A stretch of DNA of 64,000 bases from Paracidovorax avenae (GTDB lineage: Bacteria; Pseudomonadota; Gammaproteobacteria; Burkholderiales; Burkholderiaceae_C). Under the pieces are notes generated by a model that had not been told where the DNA came from, did not search any database, and saw only the letters and a list, made by a program, of their open reading frames with translations. Within the stretch, counting starts at the first letter, position 1; each line of letters begins with the position of its first letter. Positions 33,939 to 42,413 of this stretch are shown here, piece by piece. Where the stretch lies: NCBI RefSeq assembly GCF_040892545.1, contig NZ_CP156079.1:1178001-1242000 (forward strand), given 5' to 3'. The translations under genes were made by a program, and so were the position numbers.

Positions 33939-35774
33939 TCAGCGCGGCAGGGCCTGGGCGTGGGAGCCCTGTTCGGAACGCTCGTCGAGCGTGAAGCCCG
34001 CCACGGTGCGCGACAGGTGGTGCGCCTGGTCGTTGAGCACGCCGGAGGCGGCGGTGGATTCCTCCACCAGGGCCGCGTTCTGCTGCGTGGCACGGTCCAT
34101 CTCGGCCACGGCCTGGTTGATCTGCGCGATGCCCGAACTCTGCTCGGCCATGGAGCCGTTGATCTCGCCGATGATCTGGGTGACGCGCTGGATGCCGTCC
34201 ACGATCTCGCCCATGGTCTCGCCGGCCGCGCGCACGCGCTCGGTGCCGGTGAGCACGCTGGCGCCCGAGGCGTCGATCAGCGCCTTGATTTCCTTGGCGG
34301 CCTCCGCGCTGCGCTGCGCCAGGCTGCGCACCTCGCCGGCCACGACGGCGAAGCCGCGGCCCTGCTCGCCCGCGCGTGCGGCTTCCACGGCCGCGTTCAG
34401 CGCCAGGATGTTGGTCTGGAAGGCGATGGAGTCGATCACGCCGATGATCTCGCCGATCTTGGAGGAGGCCCTGGAGATGTCGTCCATGGTGTTGACGGCA
34501 CTGGCCACCACCTCGCCGCCCTTGAGGGCGGAGGCGCTCGCCGCATTCGCCAGGCGCGTGGCCTGGGCCGCGGACTCCGCCGACTGCTGCAGGGTGCCGG
34601 TGAGCTGCGACAGCGATGCGGAGGTTTCCTGCAGCGCGCTCGCCGAGCCCTCGGTGCGGTTGGAGAGGTCCTGGTTGCCGGCGCGGATCTCGTCGGTGGC
34701 CGTCTTCATCGATTCCACGCCGTGGCGCACATCCTTGAGCACCGTCCCGATCTGTTCGACGAAGGCATTGAACGAGGAGGCGATCTGGGCCACCTCGTCG
34801 CGGCCGGACACGGGCAGGCGCTGGGTCAGGTCGCCGCCGCCGGAGCCGATGCGGTCCATGGCGTCACGCACCTGCGAGAGGCGGCGGAAGGAGGTGGCGG
34901 TGAGCAGGGCGGCGACGCCGGCCGCGGCCAGTGCCAGCAGCACGATCGCGATGGCCAGGGTGTGCAGCACGCTGCGCAGGCCGGCCGTGGCCTCGGTCTT
35001 GTCCAGCGCCACGATCAGCGTCCAGTCCGTGCCGTGCACTGTGCGGCCCTTGAGCAGCTTGGCCGCGCCGTCCATCTCGACCTCGAGCGGCTTGTCCGAC
35101 GTGGCCAGGGACGCCATGGTGGCCGGCGTCAGCACGGGCGAAATCTCGGTGACCGGCTTGAGCGCCAGCTTGGCGTCGGCATGCGCGATGACCTGTCCGT
35201 CGCTGTTGACCACGAAACCGAAGCTGCCGGGCGTCGGGCGGATGGCCGCGACCACCTCGCGCACGCCGTCGAGCGGCACGGCGCCGCTCAGCACGCCCTC
35301 GAGCTTGCCGCCGCGCAGCATCGGCGCCACGAAGGCCACGTAGGGCACGCCGGTGGTCGAGTCGCCGTAGGGCTTGGTGACGGCCAGCTTGCCGGCCTGC
35401 ACGGCACTCTTGTACCAGGGGCGTGCCGTGGGGTCGTAGCCCGGGGCCGTCTTGGTCGTGGAGAAGAAGGTCTTGTCTTCCCACCCGACGGTGGTGATGG
35501 GGAAGCCGTTGGCCTTGCCCATCAGCGGCACGTAGCCCTGCGGGTCGCCGTGCTCGATGGCTGCCGCCGTCGCCTGCACGGCCGTGCCCTTGGCGGCCAC
35601 CCACTGGTCCACCGCCATGGCGTTGCCGGCGGCGATCGCGTTCAGGTCCTGCTCGATGGTTTCGAAGGTGCTCGCGCGGGTGATGGTGTAGGTGGCCGCC
35701 CCGGTGACCGCCAGCGCACACACGACCGTGGCGGTGCTGATGAAAAGGATCTTGGAGCGCAGTGTCTGGAGCAT
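33939..35774 (-). CDS. Methyl-accepting chemotaxis protein with dCache sensor
   Basis: A 611-aa chemoreceptor. Helix 1 (about 8-30) and helix 2 (about 268-295) bracket a periplasmic dCache domain containing RPWYKSAVQAG and YGDSTTGVPYVAFVAPM; then HAMP (to about 350) and the cytoplasmic signalling hairpin with the invariant tip IDSIAFQTNILALNAAVEAA. The C-terminus ends without the NWETF-type CheR tether. dCache receptors of this kind often sense amino acids, organic acids or purines; the adjacent transporters suggest a related ligand, which is inference. Confidence 0.93.
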   Translation of the reverse strand: MLQTLRSKILFISTATVVCALAVTGAATYTITRASTFETIEQDLNAIAAGNAMAVDQWVAAKGTAVQATAAAIEHGDPQGYVPLMGKANGFPITTVGWEDKTFFSTTKTAPGYDPTARPWYKSAVQAGKLAVTKPYGDSTTGVPYVAFVAPMLRGGKLEGVLSGAVPLDGVREVVAAIRPTPGSFGFVVNSDGQVIAHADAKLALKPVTEISPVLTPATMASLATSDKPLEVEMDGAAKLLKGRTVHGTDWTLIVALDKTEATAGLRSVLHTLAIAIVLLALAAAGVAALLTATSFRRLSQVRDAMDRIGSGGGDLTQRLPVSGRDEVAQIASSFNAFVEQIGTVLKDVRHGVESMKTATDEIRAGNQDLSNRTEGSASALQETSASLSQLTGTLQQSAESAAQATRLANAASASALKGGEVVASAVNTMDDISRASSKIGEIIGVIDSIAFQTNILALNAAVEAARAGEQGRGFAVVAGEVRSLAQRSAEAAKEIKALIDASGASVLTGTERVRAAGETMGEIVDGIQRVTQIIGEINGSMAEQSSGIAQINQAVAEMDRATQQNAALVEESTAASGVLNDQAHHLSRTVAGFTLDERSEQGSHAQALPR

Positions 35775-35779
35775 GGGGG

Positions 35780-35826
35780 GAAACCTTCGGGCAGAAAAGC
35801 GCTTCGATTACACCGCAGAAGGTTTC
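35780..35826. repeat. 9-bp inverted repeat before the chemoreceptor gene
   Basis: GAAACCTTC (35780-35788) and GAAGGTTTC (35818-35826) could pair around a 29-base loop. On the plus strand it is followed by a T-rich run; on the minus strand it lies immediately before the chemoreceptor start and after the dctA-like stop, so it may be a terminator or leader hairpin. Confidence 0.35.
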
Positions 35827-35873
35827 TTTTGTTTACGCAAAACGCCTGACTGTTGCAAATGCGCCCCAGCCGC

Positions 35874-37151
35874 TCAGGCCACCGGGGGCACATCCCGACC
35901 GTCGAGCACGGCCCGGGCGCGCTCCCGGTCGATGTCGCCTTCCCAGGCGGCGATGGCGACCGTCGCCACGCAATTGCCCACCAGGTTGCCCAGCGCCCGG
36001 GCGATGCCCATGAACCAGTCCACCGACAGCACCAGCACCAGGCCGATGGCGGGAATGGCCGGGATCGCGTGCAGCGTGGCCGCCAGCACCACGATGGCCG
36101 AGCCCGGCACGCCGTGCGCGCCCTTGGAGGTGACGAGCGAGATCGCGAGGATGGTCAGCAGGTCGGTCATGCTGATGGGCGTGTTGGTCGCCTGGGCGAT
36201 GAACACGGCCGCGAGCGTGATGTAGATGGAGAACGCGTCCAGGTTGAACGAGTACCCGGTGGGAATGACCAGCCCCACGGTCGAGTCGCGCACGCCCATG
36301 TGCTTGAGCTTGGCCATGATCTGCGGCAGCACGCTGTCCGACGAGGTGGTGGCGAACACCACGGCCAGTTCCTCGCGCAGGTAGCGCAGCAGCTTGAACA
36401 GGCTGAATCCCGAGAACCGCATGATGAGCCCGAGCACCACCACCACGAACAGCGCCACGGCGATGTAGAACAGTCCCACCAGCATGCCGAGCTGCTTGAG
36501 CGAGCCGACGCCGTACTTGCCCACGGTGAAGGCGATGGCGCCCAGCACGCCCAGGGGCGCAAGCTGGATGATGAGGCCCATGGCGCGGAACAGCACCACC
36601 GAGAAATCCTCGATGAGCCCGGCCACGCGGGCACCGCGCTCGCCCACCAGCGCCAGCGCGCATCCGAAGACGATCGAGAACAGCAGCACCTGCAGCACAT
36701 CTCCCGTGGAGAAGGCGCTCACGGCGGTGGTGGGGATGAGCTTGAGCAGGAAATCGCTGAAGCCGCCGCCCGAGAGCTTGTTCGCCGTGTCGGTGTAGGC
36801 ACTGAGCGCCGAGGCGTCCAGCGCGCGCGGGTCCACGTTCATGCCCACGCCGGGCTCGAACACGAAGGCCAGCACCAGGCCCAGGGCCAGGGCGACGGTG
36901 GTGACCACCTCGAAGTAGATCAGCGACTTGATGCCCACCCGGCCCACGCGCTTGAGGTCCCCCGTGCCGGCGATGCCGTGCACCACCACGCAGAACACCA
37001 CCAGCGGGATCAGCATCTTGATGAGCTTGATGAACCCGTCGCCCAGCGGCTTGAGCTGCACGGCCCACTGCGGCCAGAGGAGGCCCACGGCGATGCCGGC
37101 CACGAGGGCCAGCACGACGCGGCCGAACAGGGTGCGGAAAAGGAAATGCAT
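35874..37151 (-). CDS. DctA-type C4-dicarboxylate:cation symporter (DAACS family)
   Basis: A 425-aa symporter with eight helices and two hairpin loops. The family serine-rich hairpin is FATTSSDSVLPQIMAKL, and the cation/substrate region is IPTGYSFNLDAFSIY with a following V-T-S-K-G-A-H-G-V-P-G-S, all as in DctA. It imports succinate, fumarate or malate with protons or sodium, and the malic enzyme gene 8 kb away would use the product. The third copy of the 23-bp element lies 43 bp upstream, so it appears to be in the same regulon as the purine/ureide permeases. Confidence 0.87.
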   Translation of the reverse strand: MHFLFRTLFGRVVLALVAGIAVGLLWPQWAVQLKPLGDGFIKLIKMLIPLVVFCVVVHGIAGTGDLKRVGRVGIKSLIYFEVVTTVALALGLVLAFVFEPGVGMNVDPRALDASALSAYTDTANKLSGGGFSDFLLKLIPTTAVSAFSTGDVLQVLLFSIVFGCALALVGERGARVAGLIEDFSVVLFRAMGLIIQLAPLGVLGAIAFTVGKYGVGSLKQLGMLVGLFYIAVALFVVVVLGLIMRFSGFSLFKLLRYLREELAVVFATTSSDSVLPQIMAKLKHMGVRDSTVGLVIPTGYSFNLDAFSIYITLAAVFIAQATNTPISMTDLLTILAISLVTSKGAHGVPGSAIVVLAATLHAIPAIPAIGLVLVLSVDWFMGIARALGNLVGNCVATVAIAAWEGDIDRERARAVLDGRDVPPVA

Positions 37152-37193
37152 GGAAAACCCCCGGGGATGGGCGCGATATCTTGTGCGCCAGTC

Positions 37194-37216
37194 TTGCATA
37201 CAAAAAATGTAGACAG
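37194..37216 (-). promoter_or_regulatory. Shared 23-bp operator-like element, copy C
   Basis: Plus strand: TTGCATACAA followed by AAAATG and TAGACAG. It differs from copy B at one position in the palindromic half and lies at the same distance (43 bp) from the dctA-like start. Confidence 0.45.
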
Positions 37217-37267
37217 TAAATGGCCGAGTCAGATGCGGGTAATCCCTGGTTACGTGTCGCCCAGGCG

Positions 37268-37293
37268 AAAAAAAGCCGGGCAAGTGCCCGGCC
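37268..37293 (-). terminator. Rho-independent terminator after the lasso cyclase gene
   Basis: On the minus strand GCCGGGC, loop ACTT, GCCCGGC, then a run of seven T. It lies 27 bp after the cyclase stop and ends the precursor-cyclase transcript. Confidence 0.9.
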
Positions 37294-37319
37294 TTGGCGA
37301 TGGTGGCGCTGAAGGACGC

Positions 37320-39242
37320 TCAGGCGCTGCTTTCATGCCATGCCAGGAAACCGCCCATCTGCAGGCCGTGTCCCAGCATCTGAAGGTACTCTTCGCGCCG
37401 CGGCTCGGCGGCCTCGGCGCCGTGCGGCCATTGGTCCATCAACGCCTGCAGCCGCGGCAGGTCGAGCACCCGGCTTGCGAGCGCAGAGCCTTGCAGGGCA
37501 TCGAGCTGCCGCTGCAGGGCGGGGCGCTGGGCGCTCAGGCGCGCGAACCAGTCGCCGTGCTGCACGCCCACCTGCCGGTTGGCATGGATCTCCGGCGGGG
37601 CGCCGCGCGCGGCCAGCAGGCGCCGTGGCAGGGAGCGGCTGACGCCGTCGCGCAGGAACTGGTCCAGCGGCAGGCTGCCGAAGAATTCGATGACCCGCCG
37701 GTCGGCGAGCGGCATGCGGAAATCCACGCCCGTCATGGCGCGGACCGTGCCCCACGCATCCATGGCGGAGGCATGTCCGAGCAGCCATTCACGCAGGGTG
37801 CGGACGGAATGATGGTTTCCTCCCAGGCGCAGCCGGTAGCGGTCCTGGTCCATATCGCGGTGCAGGCCGATGTCGCGGGCCCAGTCCATCCGGATCGCTG
37901 CGTACTGTGTCCAGACCCGGCGTGGAAGACGGTGCCAGAGCCGCAGCACGGACATCGGCATGAAGGGGCGCACCACATGGCGCTGTACCGCCTTGCGCAA
38001 GGACAGTCCTTCGGAGCGTGCCAGGGCCCGCGTCTCCTGCGTCAGGGCGGCCCACTGTCTGCCACGCAGCAGTTCAGGCAGGCGGACCCGTCCGTCGAAA
38101 CTGAAGAAGGAATTGCCCATTTCTCCTCCCAACAGCACGTTGCCTCCACGCGAGCGCAGGAAGCGGTTGAGCGGGAAAAACCAGGCCATGTTCAATGGCG
38201 AGCGCACCGGCTGGCCATGCTCCTGCCACCAGCGCTCGTTGCCGTGTTCGCCCCAGTCGCCGCCGTCATCGCCGACCACGTGCCAGTCGATCCCGGGATG
38301 GACGGCGGCCAGCAGCCGCGCCCGGGAGAATTCCTCGTAATAGTGTGTCGCGTTTTCTGCGGCGGTGGCAGCCTGCGGCTTGCGCGTGAGGGCGAGCAAC
38401 GGTGCGGGAGCCAGTTGCCGTGCAGCCGACAGCACGATGGAACCGCTGTCGAGCCCGCTGGTGAGGCATGCGCCCACGGGCCCGCGGGAACGCAATGCAT
38501 CGGCCACCGCGCGGTCCAGGACTTCAGCGGCTGCGGCCTCGACTTCGGCGTCGCTGCCCAGCCGCAGGGAGCCCGCTTCCGGCAGCGACCACCAGGGCTC
38601 GGCCTGCGTGGTTTCGGCCGTCAGGTGCATGGCCTGTCCTGGCAGCACCCGGTCGATGGCCTGGTAGATGGTGCGCTGCGGCCGGCGGCGGTCCATGATC
38701 AGCTGATCGGCCAGCGCCCGTTCGTCCAGGTCCCTGGGGATGCCCGGCAGTGCCAGCAAGGCCCGCAGCCGGGTAGAAAACGCGATCATGCGGGGACTGC
38801 GATGGATGAACAGCGAGTGCATGCCGACCGGATCGCGCGCCAGCATCAGGTGCCGGCGGTCCGGGCGGTACCAGGCCAGCGCGAAGGAGCCGTAAAGCCG
38901 GGGCAATGCCGCAGCGTTCCAGCGGTGGAGCGCTCCCGCCAGCAGGCGGCCGTCCGGCTGCGAGGCCGAGAACGGCGGGCCCAGCGCGCCTGCAAGCTCT
39001 GTCCGGGCCGCGAGCGAGACATTGGCCGCCAGCACGGGGCCTTCGGATCCGGCGTACGGCATCGCTTCGTCCTCGTCTTCCGGCGTGAAGACATGCTGCC
39101 GGTGCACGATGGCGATGTCGCCGCCATGCCAGACCCGTGCGGGCCCTATGTCCCGCGCCTGCAGTGCGCAGCCCAGCCGTTCGACCAGGTCCGGCGCCAC
39201 GGGCCGTCCGTCCAAGTGCCAGACGCCGGCGAAATCACTCAT
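37320..39242 (-). CDS. Lasso peptide macrolactam cyclase (asparagine synthetase-like, protein C)
   Basis: A 640-aa protein with the two-domain plan of class B asparagine synthetase. The N-terminal glutaminase-like part begins M-S-D-F, so the nucleophilic Cys2 is absent, as in lasso cyclases. The synthetase domain keeps the ATP loop S-G-L-D-S (262-266), used to adenylate an Asp/Glu side chain before ring closure onto the core N-terminus. Length fits lasso C proteins (about 600-650). It is transcribed 36 bp after a small precursor gene, with the other lasso genes divergent. A true asparagine synthetase (Cys2 present) exists at 50845, so this one is specialised. Confidence 0.85.
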   Translation of the reverse strand: MSDFAGVWHLDGRPVAPDLVERLGCALQARDIGPARVWHGGDIAIVHRQHVFTPEDEDEAMPYAGSEGPVLAANVSLAARTELAGALGPPFSASQPDGRLLAGALHRWNAAALPRLYGSFALAWYRPDRRHLMLARDPVGMHSLFIHRSPRMIAFSTRLRALLALPGIPRDLDERALADQLIMDRRRPQRTIYQAIDRVLPGQAMHLTAETTQAEPWWSLPEAGSLRLGSDAEVEAAAAEVLDRAVADALRSRGPVGACLTSGLDSGSIVLSAARQLAPAPLLALTRKPQAATAAENATHYYEEFSRARLLAAVHPGIDWHVVGDDGGDWGEHGNERWWQEHGQPVRSPLNMAWFFPLNRFLRSRGGNVLLGGEMGNSFFSFDGRVRLPELLRGRQWAALTQETRALARSEGLSLRKAVQRHVVRPFMPMSVLRLWHRLPRRVWTQYAAIRMDWARDIGLHRDMDQDRYRLRLGGNHHSVRTLREWLLGHASAMDAWGTVRAMTGVDFRMPLADRRVIEFFGSLPLDQFLRDGVSRSLPRRLLAARGAPPEIHANRQVGVQHGDWFARLSAQRPALQRQLDALQGSALASRVLDLPRLQALMDQWPHGAEAAEPRREEYLQMLGHGLQMGGFLAWHESSA

Positions 39243-39278
39243 CGACGTCCGAGCCGATCACGGCCGAGCAGAGATCAC

Positions 39279-39434
39279 TCAGGAGGCGCCCGTGGAGCCA
39301 TTACCGTCGATACCGCCCCCTGGGCCGTTCTCGGTTTGATCCATCGAAAGGAAAGACACGACGGGTGTGGTCCAGGGCTTGCGCGCAGGTTGCTGCGGCA
39401 GGTCTCCGGATATCGAGGATGCGTCGTCGTTCAT
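39279..39434 (-). CDS. Lasso peptide precursor (paeninodin-like leader)
   Basis: A 51-aa peptide. The leader (1-35) has K-P-W21-T-T-P24-V-V and Thr34 at the -2 position; the 13-residue distance from the aromatic to that Thr equals the Tyr-to-Thr spacing I recall for paeninodin, with Trp in place of Tyr. The predicted core is residues 36-51, NGPGGGIDGNGSTGAS. Asp43 is core position 8, giving an eight-residue macrolactam with Asn1; a start at Gly2 would give seven. The C-terminal residue is Ser. AGGAAGGA lies 6-7 bp before the ATG. The longer upstream reading frame has no precursor features. Cleavage and ring are inferred. Confidence 0.78.
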   Translation of the reverse strand: MNDDASSISGDLPQQPARKPWTTPVVSFLSMDQTENGPGGGIDGNGSTGAS

Positions 39435-39564
39435 GGGTTGTCCTTCCTTGGCTCTGCGGGTACCCGGCGAGGGTGGTGGCGCGCCGTGCATCATAAATGG
39501 CATCGCTTTGCCGGCGGCTCGACAGGACCGCTGGAGTGCCCATGATTTCCGTACCATCGGCCAG

Positions 39565-40296
39565 ATGGAGTGGTCCTGGTTCCGATGGCACGCGAAGACC
39601 GGCATGAGGTTGCTGTACCGCGCATTGCGCGACAGGGAAGGCCGGGGCTATGCATGGTTGCGCCTGACCTCGTCCGAGCCGCTCTTCCAGGATTACGGCA
39701 CCACTTCCATCCACCGGTATCCGCATCTCTTCGCATTTGTCCGGCAGGCCTTGTCCGGCATTGGGGCTCCCCGGCTGCTGTCGTTCGGCTGCTCGACCGG
39801 CGAGGAGGTGGCCAGCCTGCGGCACCATTTCCCGCAGGCGCTCATCACCGGACTGGACATCCACCCGGGCCATATCGCCACCTGCCGGCGCAGGCTCCGG
39901 GAACGGCCGGACCCCGGCGTGCAATTCCGCGTGGCGGGAAGCACGGCCGCGGAGGCGGAGGGCGCCTTCGACGCCGTCTTCTGCCTGGCGGTGATGCGCC
40001 GTGGCGAGCTGGCACGGCACCCGGGCGAACGCTGCGACCACCTCATCCGCTTCGAGGATTTCGAGGCGCAGCTGGAGGATTTCGCGCGCTGCCTGCGGCC
40101 CGGCGGGCTGCTGGTGCTGCGCCATGCCAACTTCCGCCTGCGCGACGCGCGGGCCGCCCGCTGGTTCGAGCCGGTGCTGAGCCTGCCGGCCGTGGCGCGC
40201 GCCGACACGCCGCTGTTCGGGCCGGACCACCGGCGACTCGAGGACCAGGCCGACGGCGAAGCCGTTTTCCGCCGCCTGGCGGTGGTGCGTCGGTAG
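39565..40296 (+). CDS. SAM-dependent methyltransferase of the lasso cluster
   Basis: A 243-aa class I methyltransferase-like protein. Motif I is LLSFGCSTGEEVASL, followed by the acidic strand ITGLDIHPGH and a post-motif FDAVFCLAVM; the CheR-like 'GCSTGEE' wording is notable. It is divergent from the precursor gene (130-bp shared promoter region) and first in the plus-strand operon, so it may modify the peptide, or an unrelated metabolite. The ATG at 39565 lacks a good ribosome site; an internal ATG at 39604 is possible. Confidence 0.7.
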   Translation: MEWSWFRWHAKTGMRLLYRALRDREGRGYAWLRLTSSEPLFQDYGTTSIHRYPHLFAFVRQALSGIGAPRLLSFGCSTGEEVASLRHHFPQALITGLDIHPGHIATCRRRLRERPDPGVQFRVAGSTAAEAEGAFDAVFCLAVMRRGELARHPGERCDHLIRFEDFEAQLEDFARCLRPGGLLVLRHANFRLRDARAARWFEPVLSLPAVARADTPLFGPDHRRLEDQADGEAVFRRLAVVRR

Positions 40297-40352
40297 AATT
40301 TCCCGACGGCGCTCACCCCGGGCGATGTCCACCTTTCGAAGGAATGCAGCGG

Positions 40353-40634
40353 ATGAACGTTGAACCGGAGGCGCTGATCGCCCATGCGCCCGACTGCCTT
40401 GCCGCGGAGATGGGCGAGGAACTGGTCATCATGATCGCCGAACGCGGGACGTACCTGGCGCTGGACCCGGTCGGCCACGATGTCTGGACGTGCATTGCCC
40501 AGCCTTGCACCTTCTCGTCGCTGTGCGACCGCCTGCAAGCCATCTATGCAGGCGACCGGGCGGCCATCGAGGCCGACGTGGCCGTGCTGCTGGGCAAGCT
40601 GCAGGAAGCCGGCGCCGTGGAGTTGCGCCGGTGA
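40353..40634 (+). CDS. Lasso peptide B1 protein (PqqD-like RiPP recognition element)
   Basis: A 93-aa winged-helix protein with the PqqD-like recognition fold: E-E-L-V-I-M-I-A-E-R-G-T-Y-L-A-L-D-P-V-G strands, then helices H-D-V-W-T-C-I and an end L-L-G-K-L-Q-E-A-G-A-V. This module binds the precursor leader and hands it to the B2 protease and cyclase. Size fits stand-alone B1 proteins (80-100 aa). AAGGA precedes the ATG. It precedes the kinase gene by 43 bp, the order B1-kinase seen in kinase-bearing lasso clusters. Confidence 0.85.
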   Translation: MNVEPEALIAHAPDCLAAEMGEELVIMIAERGTYLALDPVGHDVWTCIAQPCTFSSLCDRLQAIYAGDRAAIEADVAVLLGKLQEAGAVELRR

Positions 40635-40677
40635 GCGGCACGGACGCCCGGCGCTTTCCGGGGAGGAGGCGCCGCGC

Positions 40678-41583
40678 ATGAGTGCCCACCATTACCAGGT
40701 GTGCGGCTGGCATGTCCGCAGCAGCATGGAGTTGCCCGAGCTTCCCGCGTGGACCGGGTCCGCTGCAGAGCCCGAGGACATCCTCGTCGAGGAAGGGCCG
40801 GTTCCCGGCCGGCCCGGCTCCGCGCCGGGATCTCCCTGGCTGGACGTGGGCGAGGACGGCGCGGTTCTCATGCAGATCCCCGACCTGGTGCGCATCCACG
40901 TCCACGGCGGGCGCACCATGCGCGTGGAGCGGCTGCGCCCCGACGATGCGGGCTGGCGCCTGTTCCTGCTCGGGTCGGCGCTGTCCTGCCTGTGCCTGCA
41001 GCGGGGGCTCTTCCCCCTGCATGCCGCCTGCCTGCGCATCGGGTCGCGCACGCTGGCCATCGCGGGCCACAGCGGTGCCGGCAAGTCCACGCTGGCGGCC
41101 GCCCTGCTGCGGCGCGGCCATGGGCTGCTCGGCGACGACCTCACCGTGCTGGACGTCCCCGCCGGCAACGGCCGCATGCAGGTGTTGCCGGCGTTTCCGC
41201 GCCTCAAGCTCTGGGGCGAGGCCATGGATGCGCTGGGGATGGACGGTACCGGGGTGCCGAAGGTGCGGGACGGCCTGGACAAATACGACCTTCAGCCGCA
41301 GGCGGGCTTCGATCCCCGGCCTGTGTCCCTGGACGCCGTGCTCGTGCTGCGCGAAGGCCCTGCAGCGGAACTGCGGCCACTATCGCCCACCGCCGCGGTA
41401 CCCGTTCTGCACGGCCTGCTGTCGAGGAGGAGGGCGGCCGTGCAAATGGGGTTGCAGGCCTCCACGTTCGCGCAGGCCGCCTCCATCGGCCGCACGGTGC
41501 CCGTCTGGACGCTGCAGCGCCCGCGCCGATTCGATGCGCTGGACGCCACTGCCGACATGATCGAGGCGCGGTTCGGTCCATGA
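40678..41583 (+). CDS. HPr-kinase-like peptide serine kinase of lasso cluster
   Basis: A 301-aa protein related to HPr(Ser) kinase. It has Walker A G-H-S-G-A-G-K-S-T at 130-138 and the following acidic strand LLGDDLTVLDV, with F-P-R-L-K-L-W-G further on. In paeninodin- and pseudomycoidin-type clusters the homologue phosphorylates the C-terminal Ser of the precursor; the precursor here also ends in Ser. Its own ~110-residue N-terminal part is variable. The TGA overlaps the ATG of the sulfotransferase gene. Confidence 0.8.
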   Translation: MSAHHYQVCGWHVRSSMELPELPAWTGSAAEPEDILVEEGPVPGRPGSAPGSPWLDVGEDGAVLMQIPDLVRIHVHGGRTMRVERLRPDDAGWRLFLLGSALSCLCLQRGLFPLHAACLRIGSRTLAIAGHSGAGKSTLAAALLRRGHGLLGDDLTVLDVPAGNGRMQVLPAFPRLKLWGEAMDALGMDGTGVPKVRDGLDKYDLQPQAGFDPRPVSLDAVLVLREGPAAELRPLSPTAAVPVLHGLLSRRRAAVQMGLQASTFAQAASIGRTVPVWTLQRPRRFDALDATADMIEARFGP

Positions 41584-42413
41584 CGCGCCACGGCATCTAC
41601 TGGATCGCCTCGTATCCCAAGTCCGGCAATACCTGGGTGCGGTGCCTGATCGCCAGCCTGCTGTCCGGCGGCGCGCCCGTGCGGCTGGACAGGCTGGCCG
41701 ATGCCGTGCCCAGCTCGGCCTCCCGGACCTGGATCGAAGCCAGCATCGATATCGGTACCGCCGACATGCTGGGCGGCGAGCTCAGGGCGATGCGCGTGCA
41801 GGCGCACCGGGAAGAGGGTTCCCGGCGCCTTTGCATGCTGAAGGTCCATGACCGCTGCGACGCGGAACTGTTCCCTCCGGACGTGACCCTGGGGTCGGTC
41901 TACATCGTGCGCGACCCCCGCGACGTGGCGCCGTCCTGGGCGGACCACATGGGGGTGGATGTGGATACCGCCATCGCGCGGATGGCGGACGGCGAATGGA
42001 CGGTCGGCCGCGGCATGTCCTCGCTCCGCCCGCAGGTGCCGCAGCGGTACGGATCGTGGTCCGGGCACGTGGTGTCCTGGCTGGACCATGCGCCGGCATC
42101 CCGGCTGCTGCTGCGCTACGAAGCGCTGCTGGCCGATCCCGCGGGTGAAGCCGCGCGGCTCGCACGGTTCCTGGGGTTGCCGGCGGACGCCGATGTCGTG
42201 GCGCGCGCAGTGCGTGCGTGCGATTTCGGAAGGTTGCGCGACATGGAGGAGCGCGAAGGTTTCGCCGAGCGCCAGAAGGGCCAGCAGCGCTTTTTCCGCC
42301 AGGGACGGTCCGGCGCGTGGCGTACGGCGCTGCAGCCGGGGCAGGTGGACCGGATCGTGGACGCACATGGGGACGTGATGCGGAGACTGGGCTACGGTGC
42401 CGATGCGCTGTGA
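41580..42413 (+). CDS. Sulfotransferase-family protein in lasso cluster
   Basis: A 277-aa PAPS-dependent sulfotransferase. The 5'-phosphosulfate loop Y-P-K-S-G-N-T-W lies at 12-19 and the 3'-phosphate motif is YIVRDPRDVAPSW near 105. A late RYEALLADPAGEAARLARFLG region is the usual C-terminal sulfotransferase block. Its ATG overlaps the kinase stop, so it is translationally coupled to a peptide-modifying enzyme. Sulfation of the lasso peptide (Ser/Thr) is a reasonable guess; the alternative is sulfation of the exopolysaccharide made downstream. Confidence 0.8.
   Translation: MTRHGIYWIASYPKSGNTWVRCLIASLLSGGAPVRLDRLADAVPSSASRTWIEASIDIGTADMLGGELRAMRVQAHREEGSRRLCMLKVHDRCDAELFPPDVTLGSVYIVRDPRDVAPSWADHMGVDVDTAIARMADGEWTVGRGMSSLRPQVPQRYGSWSGHVVSWLDHAPASRLLLRYEALLADPAGEAARLARFLGLPADADVVARAVRACDFGRLRDMEEREGFAERQKGQQRFFRQGRSGAWRTALQPGQVDRIVDAHGDVMRRLGYGADAL

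Noticed and set aside
39279..39605. 108-aa extended version of the precursor gene
   Set aside because: The first 57 codons precede a strong ribosome site and the ATG at 39434, and overlap the divergent promoter region; they have no leader features.
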